DNA of 64,000 nt, from assembly GCF_004379255.2 (NCBI RefSeq), contig NC_056044.1, forward strand, positions 9,030,001 to 9,094,000. The letters are read 5' to 3'. The number at the start of each line of letters is the position of its first letter. The first letter of the stretch is position 1. Under the pieces are notes generated by a model. It was not told the origin of the DNA. It ran no database searches and was given only the letters and a program-made list of their open reading frames with translations. The DNA comes from Salvia splendens (taxonomy: Eukaryota > Streptophyta > Magnoliopsida > Lamiales > Lamiaceae). Shown one piece after another: positions 48,201-59,391 of this stretch. The translations under genes and the position numbers were made by a program.

Positions 48201-49079
48201 GTTTTCTTTGCCTTGCGCGTCACTGTGTCGAGTTCCATATGCAGCTTTCAGATTGCATATCCGTCATGGGATCCTAATGATGACGGGAAGCAGTTCCTCG
48301 CGTCATTGAAAACATTCAGAGATCAAAAGCTGAGAGGTCAAGGAACAGCAGCCTCGCAGACGGCATCAGGGATGGTGCATCAGAATCTGAGATTCAGAGG
48401 CTTTGGCGCGAGCGAACGGGATGCCATGTTTACGAGGGAAACAGTGTTCAACAATACGGGGAACTTCCACCAGTTCTACTCGATGTGGCTGATTGATTGC
48501 GAGCAGAAGAATTTTCCCTACATTCTGGAATGGTATTACACCTCTCACAATCACGACAGAGATGAGGATAACACAAGAGAGACACTGTCGAGAAGCTACG
48601 ACCATGATGAGGAGCTAGCTCTATGGATGCCGTCCCACCTGGCCAACAACACTCCCAAATACGACGATGGCAACTGGGACGACAACCTGTTTGAGGATCG
48701 CGCACAGAGCCATCTAGAAGCTTCGACATCGGTTCCTCTCTACCAAGAGAGTGTGCTGCAGCAGCATCACGAGTCCAATGACACGCAGCACTCTGGCAGG
48801 AGCCACTGGTGGGCCAGGACGCGGCCACAGGGTCCAGGTCAGGAGACGAGCTTTCTTGAGCCGCCAAACTTCTTCCATGAAGCTTCCCACGATGACGGCG
48901 ACAACTACTCGGACGAGAGAATCGGCGAGGGATATCAGCTGGACTTGAGAAACTCGAGGACGTTCTACATGGACGATTTAGATGGAGGGAATTTCAATCT
49001 TCCGTTCGTCGACATATATGAAGACTCGTTGGACGGGGGCTCGGGCTCGGTGGATTCTGACCCTCCAAACCTGGTGTGA
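45227..49079 (+). CDS. ATG9: Autophagy-related protein 9, right copy (nine exons)
   Basis: Exons are 45227-45801, 45951-46271, 46659-46881, 47095-47274, 47376-47582, 47717-47794, 47877-47947, 48055-48165 and 48245-49079. All have GT-AG borders and the total is 2601 nt (866 codons), the usual plant ATG9 length. Residues 101-110 read FTICFSGFFL, which agrees with what is known of plant ATG9, whereas the left copy has FFW there. Core motifs present include PFLVIFMLVYLFLRHAEQFY, SFVSGGFAAVLIIIAFLEES and HYMPKRW. All introns are short and free of transposons. The C-terminal exon is Ser/Asp/His-rich and probably disordered. It is the better candidate for the ancestral copy. A Tourist-like MITE and a Harbinger element lie about 0.4 and 0.9 kb downstream. 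Confidence 0.95.
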
Positions 49080-49505
49080 GAGCTCGCTCAGGTTTGAAAC
49101 AAGGAGAATATTGATCCAAAATCTCAAAATTATTTCATGTAGATAACAAAAAAGTGTACAGAAATTGGAATGTGAAGTTTGGTTTTTTCCCATATGCTTG
49201 ATTCGCAATGTGGGGAGGTGAATTCTATTGGCGTCGACGCTCAAATTGTAAAAACTGCTCTAATCATTCTTGTACTATATATATGCTAGTAGTATTATGG
49301 TAGGCTATGCTTCGACACTATTTATTAATGATTATCAGTACTCACTCCAAAATGACATTCATTTACCATGTCATTTGTGCGTGACATAATATTATACTCC
49401 TATTATGCATTATTATGATACTGGGGAACAGTGCGGTGACAACCAACCACCATTAATAGTCATTTGATCTCTTAATTGAATGAATAAGATTATTTTGTAC
49501 GGTTA

Positions 49506-49706
49506 GGTGGCGTTCGGTTGCCATGACTAATATCATGAGACTATCCATTTAGGATTAAGTTGTGGGATTATTTTAGTTGGATGGGGAAGCTATGACTAAT
49601 TATCATGAGACTATCCATCTAGGATTAAGTTGTAGGGTTCAATCTTATGAACCAAACATGATACATATTTAATCATGAGATTTAATCTCAGCAACCGAAC
49701 ACCCCC
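49506..49706. mobile_element. Tourist-like MITE, right arm only
   Basis: Ends GGTGGCGTTCGGTTGC and the inverse of GGGGGTGTTCGGTTGC are flanked by TTA (49503-49505 and 49707-49709). The left arm has the uninterrupted empty site with one TTA (RC near 1524). Inside, a segment around ATCATGAGACTATCCAT is duplicated. Confidence 0.85.
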
Positions 49707-49957
49707 TTAGAGTATGGATTGCTTGACTATGAAGAATTTTTTTTGCTTGTAAGGGTAATTCTGTCACTTCTGCCTAAATTGCTTGTATGGATTTCGTATG
49801 TCAGTTTGCTTGGTTATATTTTTTGTGAGTTAATCTTAGAGAACTAAATAACAGACATAGATAGACATCCTATATGTTAGTGAATAGGAACTAAATAAAT
49901 ATTAAAGCAACAAAAATAAGACATACATATGACCAAAAGGACATGAGCTACTCCTAA

Positions 49958-52038
49958 GAGCATCCACAATGGCGCCTAGCGCACCGCCTAGCCGAGCGCC
50001 GACGCTAGGCGGTCGCTAGGCGAACCATTGCAGAAGCCGAAAACCGCCGAGCGGTTTTTTGGAAATGAATTTCGCCTAGCGCTAGGCGGTCAAAAACCGC
50101 TGGGCTATGCGCTGGGCGATCCGCTCGGCGCCATTGCAGCGCCCGGATCGCCCAGCGCATAGCCCAACTGTTTTTTTTTTAATTTTCGAAACACTATATA
50201 TACACGATTTGCACTTCATTTTCATTCGCACCACTTGTATTAACGAGTACTCTCTCTATCTTAATTTTTGTACAAGATCAACACCGAGAAATGGATCTGA
50301 ACAACGAGCCTAGTTCAGGGACGAGCGGTTCTCAAACTCCCCCAATCCCCGTTGGAGGCGGATGGAATCAGATGCCCGGGTACTACAACATGTACCCGTG
50401 GCAGCAGATGCTACCCGGGATGCCGACCGGAGGGAGTCCGCCAGGGGGTTCCCGGCGATGCGGGGTTGGGCACCCAATATGCAGATGATGCCGGGTTGGG
50501 CACCCAATATGCAGATGATACCCGGGGGAGGTTCGGCGACGCAGGGGACGCCGGGGGCGTACCGGCGACGCAGGTGACGCGGGGGGACGTCTATCGCCCC
50601 AGTTTTGATTTTTTGACTGCTTCGTCGCACACATCGACCCCAACGGATGCGCAGTTCACGCCGAGCGGTTTTGATGATTTTGCGTTGTCGGATTTGGGGT
50701 TTGATAGTCTCGGAGTTCCGGAAACTCCCGTTCAAACGGGGGGAGCAGTGCAGGGTAGTGGCGCCCCAAAGAAGAAGGGCAAGGGAAAGAAGGTCGGGGA
50801 GTCGTCGCAGCCGGGTGGGGATGACCCCACGGTACGGAGAAGGTGGACGGACGAGGAGAATGTTGCGCTGTCAAAGGCGTGGGTGAGTGTTTGCGACGAT
50901 CCTTTTGTTTCTAATAACCAGAGGATCGTCAACGTGTGGGGCAAGGTAGCAGCAGCCTACCAGCTATTTTGCCCGGAGGGGAGGCCACACAACGGGGAGG
51001 ATTGCCGGAAGGCGTGGAACCGAATCAGGGCTGCCGTCTCTCAATTTTCGGGTTTGTACACCAACGCCCTCCGCATGCAGAGTAGTGGCCAAACGGAGGA
51101 CGACTGCAGGAGGATAGCAGAGAAAGCCTTCCCCCAGCCCGGGTTGTATAAGGACTTCACCTACTGGAACTGCTATCTTGTGCTGAACGACTCCGAGAAA
51201 TTCCGAGTAGGTGTCGACGCTGGCTGGCCGAAGAAGCAACGATTGAACTATACCGGGGATTACAGCGGCAGCAGCGGTGGTTCCCACGACCTCCCCGAGA
51301 CGGACCAGGTGCTCCCCAACCCTCGTTCGTTCGGCCACCGACCTCGCCCCGCTGGGCAAAAGCGGGCGCAACGGGAGGCGAGGGGGTCGCGGGGGGTTCC
51401 CAGGAGGTCCAGTCGGCATCCCCCTTTGACCGCCAGTCTACAGAGGATCTCAAGTACTTTGCGCGTCAACAAATGCGCCAGATGATGGTGAAGACGTTAG
51501 CCGAATGGTGAGCGACGACGGACCCCCAGGAGAAGAGATTTCTCTTCACATTGCTCGAGAGCATGAATGACGATCTGCGTGGAGGCGGTGGCAGCGGAGG
51601 CAGCGGTGGCAGCGGAGGCGGCGGTGACAGTGACGACAGAGGCGGTGGTGGCGGTGGCGGTGGCGACGACGACGACGGAGGCGAGGGAGCCGACGTGTGA
51701 TTTTTTTAAGCAATGTACTTTTTCGATTATGAATGTAATTTTTTTTATTAATGTACTTTTTTAAAATTTTTGTACTTTTTTTAATTTATTGTACTTTTAA
51801 AAAAAATTAAAATAGTATTATTAATGTTTCTCGTATATGTCTAGTAAATTAAATTTCGTATATTGTGTTATTAGTGATGTGGCTATTGATGTGGCTGGGC
51901 TATTTATGATATAGTTAGGCTATGGCTGGGCTATTTCTGATGTGGCAGGAGGATTTTTAGTATTGATGATGTGGCAGGAGGAGTTTGTGGCTGGGCTATG
52001 GCTGGGCTATTGCTGGGCTATAACCATTGTGGATGCTC
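49958..52038 (+). mobile_element. PIF/Harbinger element with ORF1, no transposase, right arm only
   Basis: Ends GAGCATCCACAATGG and CCATTGTGGATGCTC are flanked by TAA (49955-49957 and 52039-52041). The left arm reads CTCCTAACATG with one TAA at this place (RC near 1240), an empty site. A TATATATA box is at 50194-50202. Subterminal CGCCTAGCG palindromes fill the left end. Only ORF1 is present, and the DDE transposase gene is absent. Confidence 0.9.
50291..51700 (+). pseudogene. Harbinger ORF1 (Myb/SANT-like DNA-binding accessory), frameshifted
   Basis: The start ATG at 50291 begins MDLNNEPSSG. The Myb/SANT-like domain is at about 50830-51200 (RRRWTDEENVALSKAWVSV, NVWGKVAAAYQLF, CRKAWNRIRAAVSQF). 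The C-terminus MNDDLRGGGGSGGSGG is Gly/Asp-rich and ends at 51700. These parts are in three frames, with shifts near 50460 and 51400, and a TGA at 51509-51511. A two-copy repeat of about 33 bp at 50460-50530 may have caused the first shift. In intact elements this protein helps the transposase bind DNA. Confidence 0.8.
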
Positions 52039-52391
52039 TAACATGATTTAGAATTGTTTCAACCTATTCACCAGACTCATTCCTAATACAATCTAGTCAA
52101 CTAAGGATCGTGTTTATTTTATGCTCACATAGTCACATGCAACTAAATATAGTGAATTTTAACATATAAAATATAAGTGTATGTAATCACATACAAGTAA
52201 TAAATACCTTAAAAATACTTCTAAACTGCAAGAGAACAACGTTGAAAGTAGTATTTATGCGTCTTATTTCCTGAATGAGATTATGTGTTCTAGGATCCAC
52301 TTTGTTTTACACTCTCCTATAGCTGATCACTGATCGAGGAATGATACATCTAGGATAAGTTGATCATGTCTTAGGCTCTACTCACTAATCT

Positions 52392-52980
52392 ATCACCCCT
52401 AAAAGATGCATAGTAGGCTTTAGATAATTTCTAAATACGTTCAACGACACACTAACTTATTGCCCTACAAGATGCATAGTATGCTTAGATTAGAAATATT
52501 ATAACAATCCACTATATGAACTATATCCTCACACGCTTCTTGATCCGAGTTAAAGAGACGTCAGATTAAAGACAAGTATTGTAGTAAGGTAGGATATCGC
52601 CTAGATACGAATACACACAATAGAGAGGAACATATGAAGACGAAAAAACTTAAATTAATCAATATATGAAAAATATGTTTAACAAACCCTACTACAAGCT
52701 AGGAGTAATCCAGAAAATTAATCGCACATGACTTGATAAGATATTTTAAATACAAATTAAAGGTGGACGAATATTCTATTGGATGAAATAAAAAAACATT
52801 CTTCAATCATTTCTTGATTGGACCCCTATGCTTTTTGGCCTGAGGGCGTAAAAGATGGAGAAACAAAAAAAGAGGAAAAATTATGAGCCCAAGAGGTCCT
52901 TTTAAAGGTACGGAGAAGGCTTAGATTTAATACGATTTGAATAATGTGATGTATATTTGAAGCAGAGAATGAATGAATAC
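52392..52980. other. Intergenic sequence beyond the right arm, no gene seen
   Basis: A short motif AGATGCATAGTA recurs at about 52405 and 52471. Otherwise this is AT-rich sequence with no supported feature. It is the flank that would be informative for finding the outer breakpoint. Confidence 0.6.
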
Positions 52981-52983
52981 TAA

Positions 52984-54771
52984 GAGCATCCATTAGGGGA
53001 CCGCCGCGCCTATAGCCCCGGTGGGGCGGTCCCGGGGCGGTTTATAGTGGGGGAGATGTCCGCCCCCGGGGCGGACGACGAAATTGGGGCGGTATGCGGC
53101 AGACGACGGATAGGCAACGGGAGGGCGAGGACGCGCCGGGTGTCCTTTCGCCGCGCCTATAGGCGCGCCGGCCACGATCGGCGCGCCGGCGGTCACCTCG
53201 AATTTTTATTTATTTATTTATTTTATTACTTACCTCTATAAATACCACTCTCCACTACCTATTTTTTCACCATTTTCACAAAATCCCTCCATTCACTATC
53301 TACACTTTCACTCTCTGTAAAATGCACGGTGGAGACGACGAATCACCCGGCTCGCAGGAATCGGGCTATGGCGGCAATCCTTCACAGCCGTCGGCCGGCT
53401 ATCCTTCACAGCCATCAGGATATGGCGGATATCCTTCTCAGCCGACGGGATATGGCGGGGCTCCGCCTCAGCCGTGGACGTGGAGTCAATCTCCCTCGCC
53501 GTGGGCATTGAGCCCAAACCTACCTCCATCTCTATCGTGGAGGTATTCTCCAATGCCCCCACCTATTCAGCGGAATCTGAGTCGCTCCGCATTTGGAGAT
53601 TACAGACCCAACCTCAACGCGCTTAACCAACCTCGTCCGGAGTCCCCTTTCCAATCCAGCCAATCTCCTTTCACCGAAGCAGATCAAGACGCGCTGGATA
53701 CTATGATGGGTCTGCTCAGTTCCGGCGTCCCGGATACGCCGGCAGAACGGGTGGAAACGTCGTTTCAGGCCCGAGGCGGCGGCGGTAGGGGCGGAGGAGG
53801 TGGAGGTAGGGGCGGAGGTGGCAATGGCGGCAGCCGTGGCTCGGGGAGCGGCGGTGGCGGCTCGGCCAGCGGCGTCGGCAGTGCCGGTGGCGAGGGCAGT
53901 GGCGTCGGCGGTAGCGGTGCCTCCAACGGGGGCAAGCTCTACACCAAACAGGAGAGCATTGCCGTGGCGAGGGCGTGGGATGCCATCACATCGGACCCCG
54001 TGGTGGGCACCGATCAGCCCGAGGGGAGATTTTGGAGGTGCGTCATGATGGCATACGAGGACTTCAAACCCTACGGTGCCGAGAAGCGCGACCCAGAACA
54101 GCTCCGAAAAAAGTGGGGTAGGATTCTGCGGGCTACCAAGTGGTTCGCGTCCATATACCAGAACAACCTTCTCCACGCTGAGACGGTTTATAGTGTGTGC
54201 GGGCTACCAAGTGGGGCGACGGCGAGGAGGTTTATAGTGTGTGCGACTTCCGCCACGAGGCGGACGAACTTTTCGGGGCGGACGGCCATCCGGCGTCTTC
54301 GGGGCGAGGCCGCGCCGGTCCGGCGGGGGCGGGGCGGAAGCGGGGCAGCCTATAGTGGGGGCGGGGCGGACGTTCTTCATTTTTTTTGTATTTTTTTATA
54401 ATTCAATTTAATTTACCTATAAATACACCCCATTTCACTCATTATTTTTACACCATTCCAATTCTTCACTCATACTTTCTCTCACTCAAATTTTTGGATT
54501 CCATTTGTATTTAAAATGGACGATTTCTGGAACGACGCATGGAATTTCCAGTACTTTAATACGACGAAAATTTAGTGTTTAATTTTAATTTCTTCACGTA
54601 TAGCCGTTTTCTTCTAATTACGTATAGTCCGATAAATTTAATTTTAATTGAATTAATATAAATGAAAAAAGATTGAAGCTATTGGAAGTGTCCACGTGGC
54701 GGAAATAAATTTTTGAGCTATGGACAAAAAAAAAAGCCGGGGCTATTGGAGTGTCCCCTATAGTGGAACTC
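52984..54771 (+). mobile_element. Composite PIF/Harbinger-like element upstream of the TPR gene
   Basis: The left end GAGCATCCATTAGGGG and the inverted right end CCCCTATAGTGGAACTC are imperfect inverted repeats flanked by TAA (52981-52983 and 54772-54774). Two promoter-like TATAAATAC boxes are present (about 53237 and 54418), each followed by an ATG (53322 and 54516). The second opens a short MDDFWNDAWNF frame. It looks like two related elements fused or nested. It ends 113 bp before the TPR gene start. Confidence 0.75.
53322..54401 (+). CDS. Harbinger ORF1 protein, Myb/SANT-like (359 aa)
   Basis: The N-terminus is made of tandem Gly/Tyr/Pro-Ser-Gln repeats (GYPSQPSGYGGYPSQP). A Gly/Ser-rich linker at about residues 145-205 follows. 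Next is a SANT-like domain (YTKQESIAVARAWDAITSD, EGRFWRCVMMAYEDF, RKKWGRILRATKW). The last ~70 residues come from shifted or joined sequence and do not look like the family, so the C-terminus is probably truncated by the rearrangement at about 54190. No transposase gene accompanies it. Confidence 0.7.
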   Translation: MHGGDDESPGSQESGYGGNPSQPSAGYPSQPSGYGGYPSQPTGYGGAPPQPWTWSQSPSPWALSPNLPPSLSWRYSPMPPPIQRNLSRSAFGDYRPNLNALNQPRPESPFQSSQSPFTEADQDALDTMMGLLSSGVPDTPAERVETSFQARGGGGRGGGGGGRGGGGNGGSRGSGSGGGGSASGVGSAGGEGSGVGGSGASNGGKLYTKQESIAVARAWDAITSDPVVGTDQPEGRFWRCVMMAYEDFKPYGAEKRDPEQLRKKWGRILRATKWFASIYQNNLLHAETVYSVCGLPSGATARRFIVCATSATRRTNFSGRTAIRRLRGEAAPVRRGRGGSGAAYSGGGADVLHFFCIFL

Positions 54772-54884
54772 TAAAGCGAAACAGTGGTACAGAAGGTATG
54801 GAGAGGTTTTAGTAGGGTTGAAGAATCAAATCAAACTACAGGCATAAACCTCAGTAGCAATTCTCTCTCCTAAAATCTTCCACC

Positions 54885-57800
54885 ATGAGAAGAGCTTCAT
54901 TCAAGCTCCTTTCTCATATCCGGAAACCGCATCCCAGAATCCCAATTTCTCTATCTACGAGAGATTTCTCCGCCCCCTCTCTCAGTTCCCCGCCAAAACC
55001 CGTTCTTGAATTCTCCCCTGCCTCTCAATCTTCACGCTTCTCCACCTCCTATTCCAATCGGTTTCCACCTCATAATCTCAGCGCGCACGACCTCCTGAAC
55101 CCCTTTTCCCAGGATGCACCGCAGATGTCGTCACGGCAGAGGAGAATCAAGGAGAAATCAGAGCTCGAGGAGGCGTTTGAGGCATCCGAATCGCTCGACG
55201 AAATGCTCGCAGCGTTTAAGGAGATGGAGGCCTCCTTTGACGAGAAGGATTTAGCCTTGGCCTGCTTGAAAATCGGCCTCAAACTCGACCGTGACGGCGA
55301 TGATCCCGAAAAGACTCTGTCTTTCGCTCAAAGGGCTCTGAGAATCTTCGATGAGAATGAGGGTGATTCCGGGAAGAAAATGTCGTTGCCAATTGCGATG
55401 ACTTTGCATCTGTTAGGATCTTCTAGTTTTGGTTTGAAAAGGTTCAGTGAGAGTTTGGGGTATTTGAGTAGGGCTAATAGGGTTTTGAGTAAGCTTGAAG
55501 GGGAGAGCTCTTACAGTCCTGATCAGGTTTTGCCGATTCTGCACGCGGTCTGGTTTGAATTGTTTAATGTTAAGACGGCGATGGGGAGGAGGGAAGAGGC
55601 CATTCTTGATCTGAGGAAGGCTTTGGAGATTAAGGAGATGATTTTTGATGAAGATAGTAAGGAGCTTGGTAATGCTAATAGGGATGTTGCAGAAGCCTAT
55701 GTTGCTGTTCTGAATTTCAAAGAGGCGTTGCCGTTTTGTGAGAAGGCTGTGGAGATTCACAAGGCGCATTTTGGTAATAACTCGGTGGAGTTAGCTTATG
55801 ATAGGAGGGTTCTTGGAGTTATCTACACTGGGTTGGAAGAGCATGATAGAGCTTTGGAACAGAATCAGCTCTCGCGAAAGGTGTTGAAGAAATGGGGCCG
55901 TAGTGCTGATTTGCTTCGCGCAGAGATTGATGCTGCTAATATGCAGATTGCTTTAGGGAGACATGAGGAAGCTATCAGTACTTTGAAGGGCGTTGTGCAG
56001 CAGACTGAGAAAGAAAGTGAGGAACATGCAATGGTGTTTACTTCCATGGCCAAAGCTCTGTGTAATCAGGAGAAGTTTGTGGATGCGAAGAAATGTCTGG
56101 AGATTGCTTGTGGAGTTCTCGAAAAGAAAGAGAGAAGCTCTCCTCTTGTAGTTGTGGAAGCGTATATGGAGATCACAACACAATACGAGACAATGAATGA
56201 ATTTGAAACTGCAATATCATTGTTGACGAAGGCGTTGGCAATGTTAGAGAAGCTGCCTCAGGAGCAGCACTCCGTGGGAAGTGTTTCTGCGAGGATTGGT
56301 TGGCTGCTACTGTTAACAGGGAAGGTGGAAGAAGCAATCCCGTATCTGGAAGATGCTGCAGAAAGGTTGAAAGAGAGTTTTGGATTGAAGCACTTCAGCG
56401 TGGGATATGTTTACAACAACTTGGGGGCAGCTTACATGGAGTTAGATAGGCCGCAGTCAGCTGCCCAGACTTTCGCATATGCAAAAGAGATCATGGATGT
56501 CTCCCTTGGGCCACATCATGCCGATTCAATAGAAGCATGTCAGAATCTTTCAAAAGCATATGCGGCTATGGGAAGGTAAACGTTCACAAAATCTTTGCCT
56601 TGATTGATTTCAAACCTATTTTTTCTTGCATTACCGCTTTATGATTTTCGATACTAGAAAAATATATTTCATTCTTTCTGAGAGCACTTCATAAATGCAA
56701 CAAAAGTATCTCATAAATATTATGTTTAAAAGTACGTTCCACTGTCATTTACAAAGACCACATGCACCAGTTGTAGGATGTGTTAATTCCTAAACTGAAT
56801 CAAACCGCTTGCTTTTACCTGTTCTGTGTATAAGATACATGAAAACATAAACTCTTCATTTATGTTTGGTTGTGTGATTTTCTTCGAGTGTCAACAGAGG
56901 GATGATGAATATGTTTTCTGTTGTCAAGATAAAGAACTCTCTCTGTCTGAGTGATTGCTTTCTTCATGCTTTATAACGATGGAAATACAACTAAAAATTG
57001 TGCTATGCGCCCTGTGCTGTGTGGTGACCTTGATTTTCTTCTTTGTGCTGTAACTGTTAAAAAAACCCTCATTATCCTCGAGAAGTTAAACTAAAGGACC
57101 AGTAAATTACTATATCCGTAGAGTCTTAATCAATGGAAAATAGACAATTGAAAATCTGACAAGTGGACAAATCTGATCTGTGAGAAATTCTACTTACTTA
57201 TCTCTACTGACGGATACTTCAGTTTAAACACCACTGGCGTATCTTTCGGCTTTAAAAATAGTAAGAGAACTTTTTCAATTTTTTTCTGCTCGAGTCTTGT
57301 GACACTCTTAGTCTCTTACTTTAGGTTTCATATGTATAATTGTGTATTCTTTCCTATATTTGATTTCATTTGAAATTTTAGTGTTAATCGACTGACAAAT
57401 GCATTTGCTGGTCCTGACAAGTTTGTACCATGCATGTGATTTGGGGCTATTTTAGTCAATTTGGGTAGATTCTATGTGTTGCTTGTAGTGGATATTTTTA
57501 ACACATTCATTATCATAAGTGGTTAAAAAATTTCCACCCTAATTCATATTCTTGCCTTTTTGTGGATCTCAGATTCTAACTGCGAACCTGTTCACATATT
57601 AGATCAATTCTCACTTTAATAAGCCTGTTTACTTTAAAATTTCGTGTTTTGCATTTCTGTTTCTTCTTGCACACTTATTCATTCTTAAATGTAACTGACC
57701 CTCTAATATAATAATGTAGTATATTGTCAAAGTATCCTAATTCAGAAGATTAAGCACATGATAACTATATATAATATCTTACAGAAGCATCATACAGTCA

Positions 57801-58639
57801 TACTGTTGGTTTGGCGTTTGACATTTCTGTTTCTTCTTGTACACTTTTCATATTACGCACGATGCTAGTTTGAATCGACAGATAGTGACTATTCAATCTT
57901 CACCTCTTAACAGTGATGTTCATTAATGCATATATGACAACTTCAATAACACAGATTTCCACTGTTTAAAGGAACTTGAAAACGGATGCTGTTCTTATTT
58001 TGCGATTTTTGGAAAACATCATTAGTACTGTCACATTTTATAGGGATAGAGGTTTATTAGTATACGGGCAAATGCCATCCTGATAAGTGAGGTAAAATAA
58101 TACTTTGATCTAGTAATGCTGGTCTTTAGTTTACTTGATCTTGGAGATTGAGTTTCTTAGAATCTTATAAAATGTGCAAAGATTTAAATTTTGTGATTAA
58201 TCCTTCAAGTTCCATTAATTGAATGCTATGTTCTTAACCTACAAGAAGACTGAAAATAGTTACTTGATGTGCCCCTGGTTATTCTGGTTTGGTAGCTGCA
58301 CATTTTGATAGCTCCTTTTATCATAGGCAGACAAGATTGTAAATTTTGGTTGGAAATCCAATGGTGAGGAAACTATATTGCGTAACCCTCTTCTTTTTCA
58401 ATTGCCGCAGTTACCCGCTAGCCATGAACTTTCAGGAGAAAGTAGTTGAAGGTTGGGAGGGACACGGGCCGAGTGCAGAAGACGAACTGAAAGAAGCTAT
58501 TCAAGTACTGGAGCAATTAAAGCTGAAAGCTAGTACTCTAGTCTCTGAAACGCTTATGAGTGCATTGCCTCATCCAGATGAGAATGGAGACGGCTCTCTG
58601 GAGAATTCACTCTCTGCTATTTCGGCTATTAAGAGGTAA
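54885..58639 (+). CDS. Tetratricopeptide-repeat protein, kinesin-light-chain-like, probably organelle targeted
   Basis: Two exons, 54885-56575 and 58411-58639, join in frame across a 1.8-kb GT-AG intron and give 639 residues. The first ~75 residues are rich in Arg, Ser and Pro with almost no acid, fitting a mitochondrial or plastid presequence (SSRFSTSYSNRF). A charged segment follows, then TPR-type helix pairs to near the end of exon 1 (for example YVAVLNFKEALPFCEKAVEI, YTGLEEHDRALEQNQL and YNNLGAAYMELDRPQSAAQT). These resemble plant kinesin-light-chain/nephrocystin-3-like TPR proteins. TPRs mediate protein-protein contacts; the partner is unknown. Exon 2 supplies a non-TPR acidic tail ending at TAA 58637. 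The promoter region is largely the Harbinger element ending at 54771. Confidence 0.88.
56576..58410 (+). other. Long intron of the TPR gene
   Basis: Starts GTAAACG and ends TTGCCGCAG. It is AT-rich with no open frame. A phrase TTTCTTCTTG-ACACTT recurs at about 57661 and 57831. No transposon is recognised. Confidence 0.75.
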
Positions 58640-59391
58640 CACCATGGAGCAAAAAATTTGTTACACAATGAAGGTGTTGGGGCAGCTGCGATGTTCACCT
58701 CTTTCATCTCAACACATACATGCTATCTCTGTTCATTTTACTGTCTATTGTTGATCAATGTTTGTAGAGCAGAGCAGGAATATTCCATTACGGTTTCTTT
58801 GTGATGTAAGATCTTATGAATACGCAATCAATCCAATATGCTTCTATTTACAGTCAGATCCATCCTTATTTGTTTACTGAAATTTACTACAGAAAGATAA
58901 GCCTTATCGGTATAAGGAACTATCGAATGATTTCGTTTACATGAAAGATGATGTGAATGTCGAAAACAAGATGTCCTAATCTCACTGCAGGTCAAACAGC
59001 TGATACTAATCTGAGATGCAATATACCCAAAACACAAACACACACACACACACAATATTACTAGTAAATCAGTAGTCAGGGCATGTGATGTGAGATATTG
59101 TTTTATTTTTTGAAGTCTGAATCTTAAGTCCAAGCTTCTATTCTACATATTTTTTAGATCTTGTTCACACTACATCTTATTTTCAACAGATCTGTAAACT
59201 TGCAAAACAATCATTTTCATTCATGAAGAATTATGTAATTCTCATTCTTGTGCATCTCTGTAACTGTTTGATAATAATTTCATTTCTCTAATGAATGTTG
59301 TTTCCTACAATCTGAAAAATCTCCTATCCTAGTCAAAAATACAAAACAAAACATATTAAGTGTGGATTTTCTGTGATATACTTAGTTTGTC
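58640..59391. other. Convergent 3' intergenic region between the TPR and RING genes
   Basis: Holds the 3' ends of both transcripts. A CA microsatellite (about 59034-59054) is present. No gene is seen. Confidence 0.65.

Larger units (their letters stand above)
31729..52391. repeat. Right arm of large inverted duplication (ATG9 segment)
   Basis: Reverse-complement match to 1-17289. Removing the copia element at 32169-39531, the Tourist-like MITE at 49506-49706 and the Harbinger element at 49958-52038, each with one target copy, leaves about 11.01 kb against 11.06 kb in the left arm. Position 52391 pairs with base 1 of the window, so the real outer end on this side may lie further on only if the left arm continues beyond the window. 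Confidence 0.95.

Noticed and set aside
10000..49000. Hairpin RNA from the inverted ATG9 arms as a self-silencing system
   Set aside because: Both genes are transcribed outward from a 14-kb spacer. No promoter is seen that would transcribe both arms in one RNA, so there is no sequence support for it.
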